Of a stretch of DNA of 6,882 nucleotides, positions 6,295 through 6,882 are shown piece after piece. A program made the translations under genes and the position numbers. This stretch comes from CAZSRL01 sp964609615 (GTDB lineage: Bacteria > Bacillota_I > Bacilli_A > RF39 > UBA660). Numbering within the stretch: the stretch's first letter is position 1; each line of letters starts with the position of its first letter. The notes under the pieces are model-generated. The model was not told where the DNA came from. It saw only the letters and a list, made by a program, of their open reading frames with translations, and did no database searches. Where the stretch lies: the NCBI GenBank assembly GCA_964609615.1, contig CAZSRL010000036.1:1-6882 (forward strand), given 5' to 3'.

Positions 6295-6299
6295 TCCTT
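6295..6299 (-). promoter_or_regulatory. Shine-Dalgarno site of the nuclease gene
   Basis: AAGGA on the minus strand, six bases before the ATG at 6288. It favours this start over the upstream in-frame GTG at 6345, which has no comparable site. Confidence 0.55.
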
Positions 6300-6366
6300 G
6301 ATCTACTTTTAGTTTTAATGAGATAATAAAGAATATAAGTGTCACTTCTATGAAGAACGAAAGTTC

Positions 6367-6376
6367 ATTATATAAT
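6367..6376 (-). promoter_or_regulatory. TATA element of the restriction-modification operon
   Basis: ATTATATAAT is a perfect palindrome containing TTATATAA, preceded on the minus strand by A-rich sequence (GATAAA). Initiation about 25 bases downstream would fall near 6345, giving a leader of nearly 60 bases. A bacterial reading (TATAAT as -10) lacks a recognisable -35 hexamer 17 bases upstream, so an archaeal promoter fits better. Confidence 0.42.
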
Positions 6377-6715
6377 TTTATCTGAATCGGATCCTGAATA
6401 AATAAAGAAATTAAGGATTAAGCAGAAGAGTACTTGGCTTATTAAAGAGAAAAGCAAAAAAGGAATTTTGAATTTTAAATCAAAAAATTGAAAAAAAATT
6501 CAAGGAAAATTAAGAAACAAAGAAGGTTAATTTTTCAATCTTTTATTGATATTCAACTTTAATTCTATTTTTTATCATTGAGCTCATCCCAAAACCAAGT
6601 TTTAATCTAATTTTATTACAACCGCTCAGAATTGCTTTCATAATTAGAAGCTCGATTTGTCAATTAATATGAGATCCAAAGAAGCAAATTTTGAGTTTTG
6701 GGACCGGCTCATTCA
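6377..6715. other. AT-rich intergenic region, low complexity
   Basis: No gene is supportable here. The first half is dominated by A-rich and purine-rich runs (about 6415-6530). TTGAATTTT (6468-6476) and AAAATTCAA (6495-6503) form an inverted repeat, and TCAAT/ATTGA (6535-6549) a small one, but both are nearly pure A/T. The region separates the 3' end of the right-hand partial gene from the operon promoter and would contain that gene's terminator. Confidence 0.55.
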
Positions 6716-6882
6716 TCAACAGCTTCCATAATTTCTTATATTTAATTTGTTTACGATTTCTGGCTTATCAGGGACTATGTCAAATGAAGGAATCCCAAAT
6801 TCTTTAATAATTTTTTCTAATGCTAAGTTGTACTTCGTTATTTTATTTTGATTAAGTATATTGTAGTTAACTTCCCATATAG
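6716..6882 (-). CDS. 3' end of an unidentified gene (partial at the right edge)
   Basis: On the minus strand one frame is open from the window edge for 54 codons and ends at TGA (6716-6718); the other two minus frames hit stops within about 15 codons. The residues look like real protein: WEVNYNILNQNKITKYN, then an amphipathic helix LALEKIIKEFGI, then PSFDIVPDKPEIVNKLNI and the end RNYGSC. No family is recognised from this C-terminus. It reads in the same direction as the restriction-modification operon and lies 428 bases upstream of its first start codon, so it is probably a separate unit. Confidence 0.55.
   Translation of the reverse strand, partial: IWEVNYNILNQNKITKYNLALEKIIKEFGIPSFDIVPDKPEIVNKLNIRNYGSC

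Noticed and set aside
6289..6345. GTG start for the nuclease, adding 19 residues
   Set aside because: No ribosome site before it, it would fall at or before the predicted transcription start, and ATG 6288 has AAGGA at good spacing.
6468..6503. Inverted repeat TTGAATTTT/AAAATTCAA
   Set aside because: Nearly pure A/T inside a low-complexity A-rich tract; expected by chance there.
1..6882. CRISPR array, tRNA, rRNA or complete insertion sequence
   Set aside because: No regularly spaced repeats, no cloverleaf-like or ribosomal segments, and no transposase motifs were seen on either strand.

Overview
The window is an AT-rich stretch that looks like a restriction/defence cluster from a prokaryote, more likely a mesophilic methanogenic archaeon (Methanosarcina-like) than a bacterium. 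Reasons: long, very AT-rich intergenic gaps; an archaeal-type TATA element (TTATATAA) without a matching bacterial -35; and purine-rich Shine-Dalgarno sites (GAGGA, AAGGA). Organism assignment is an inference and only moderately secure.

Layout from left to right. Bases 1-198 are the 3' end of an unidentified + strand gene, visibly richer in G+C than what follows. After about 300 bp of AT-rich DNA comes mrr (516-1418, +), a complete Mrr-type, modification-dependent restriction endonuclease with an N-terminal winged-helix-like domain and a C-terminal nuclease domain. A 393 bp gap with two RNA-type inverted repeats separates it from three downstream coding units on the opposite strand: an unidentified 316-residue protein with an RNYSQH motif suggestive of a HEPN ribonuclease (1812-2762, -), a small acidic 108-residue unknown (2913-3239, -), and a two-gene restriction-modification operon.

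The operon is transcribed leftward from a TATA element near 6371. The nuclease gene (5509-6288, -) carries a textbook PD-X10-EIK active site. Its stop codon overlaps the methylase start in a TGATG junction with a good Shine-Dalgarno site, so the two are translationally coupled. The methylase (3356-5509, -) has the SAM-binding motif DPFMGSGTT, the catalytic motif DPPF and a large central insertion with several CxxC zinc-ribbon pairs, as in zinc-ribbon adenine-specific methylases of the COG1743 kind. It should protect host DNA from the partner nuclease. At the right edge (6716-6882, -) is the 3' end of another unidentified gene.

Taken together the window combines a nuclease that attacks foreign methylation (Mrr), a methylase/nuclease pair that marks self, and a possible HEPN RNase that could act as a last-line toxin. 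The parts I regard as least described are the nuclease with no recognised family, the HEPN-like protein and its small acidic neighbour.
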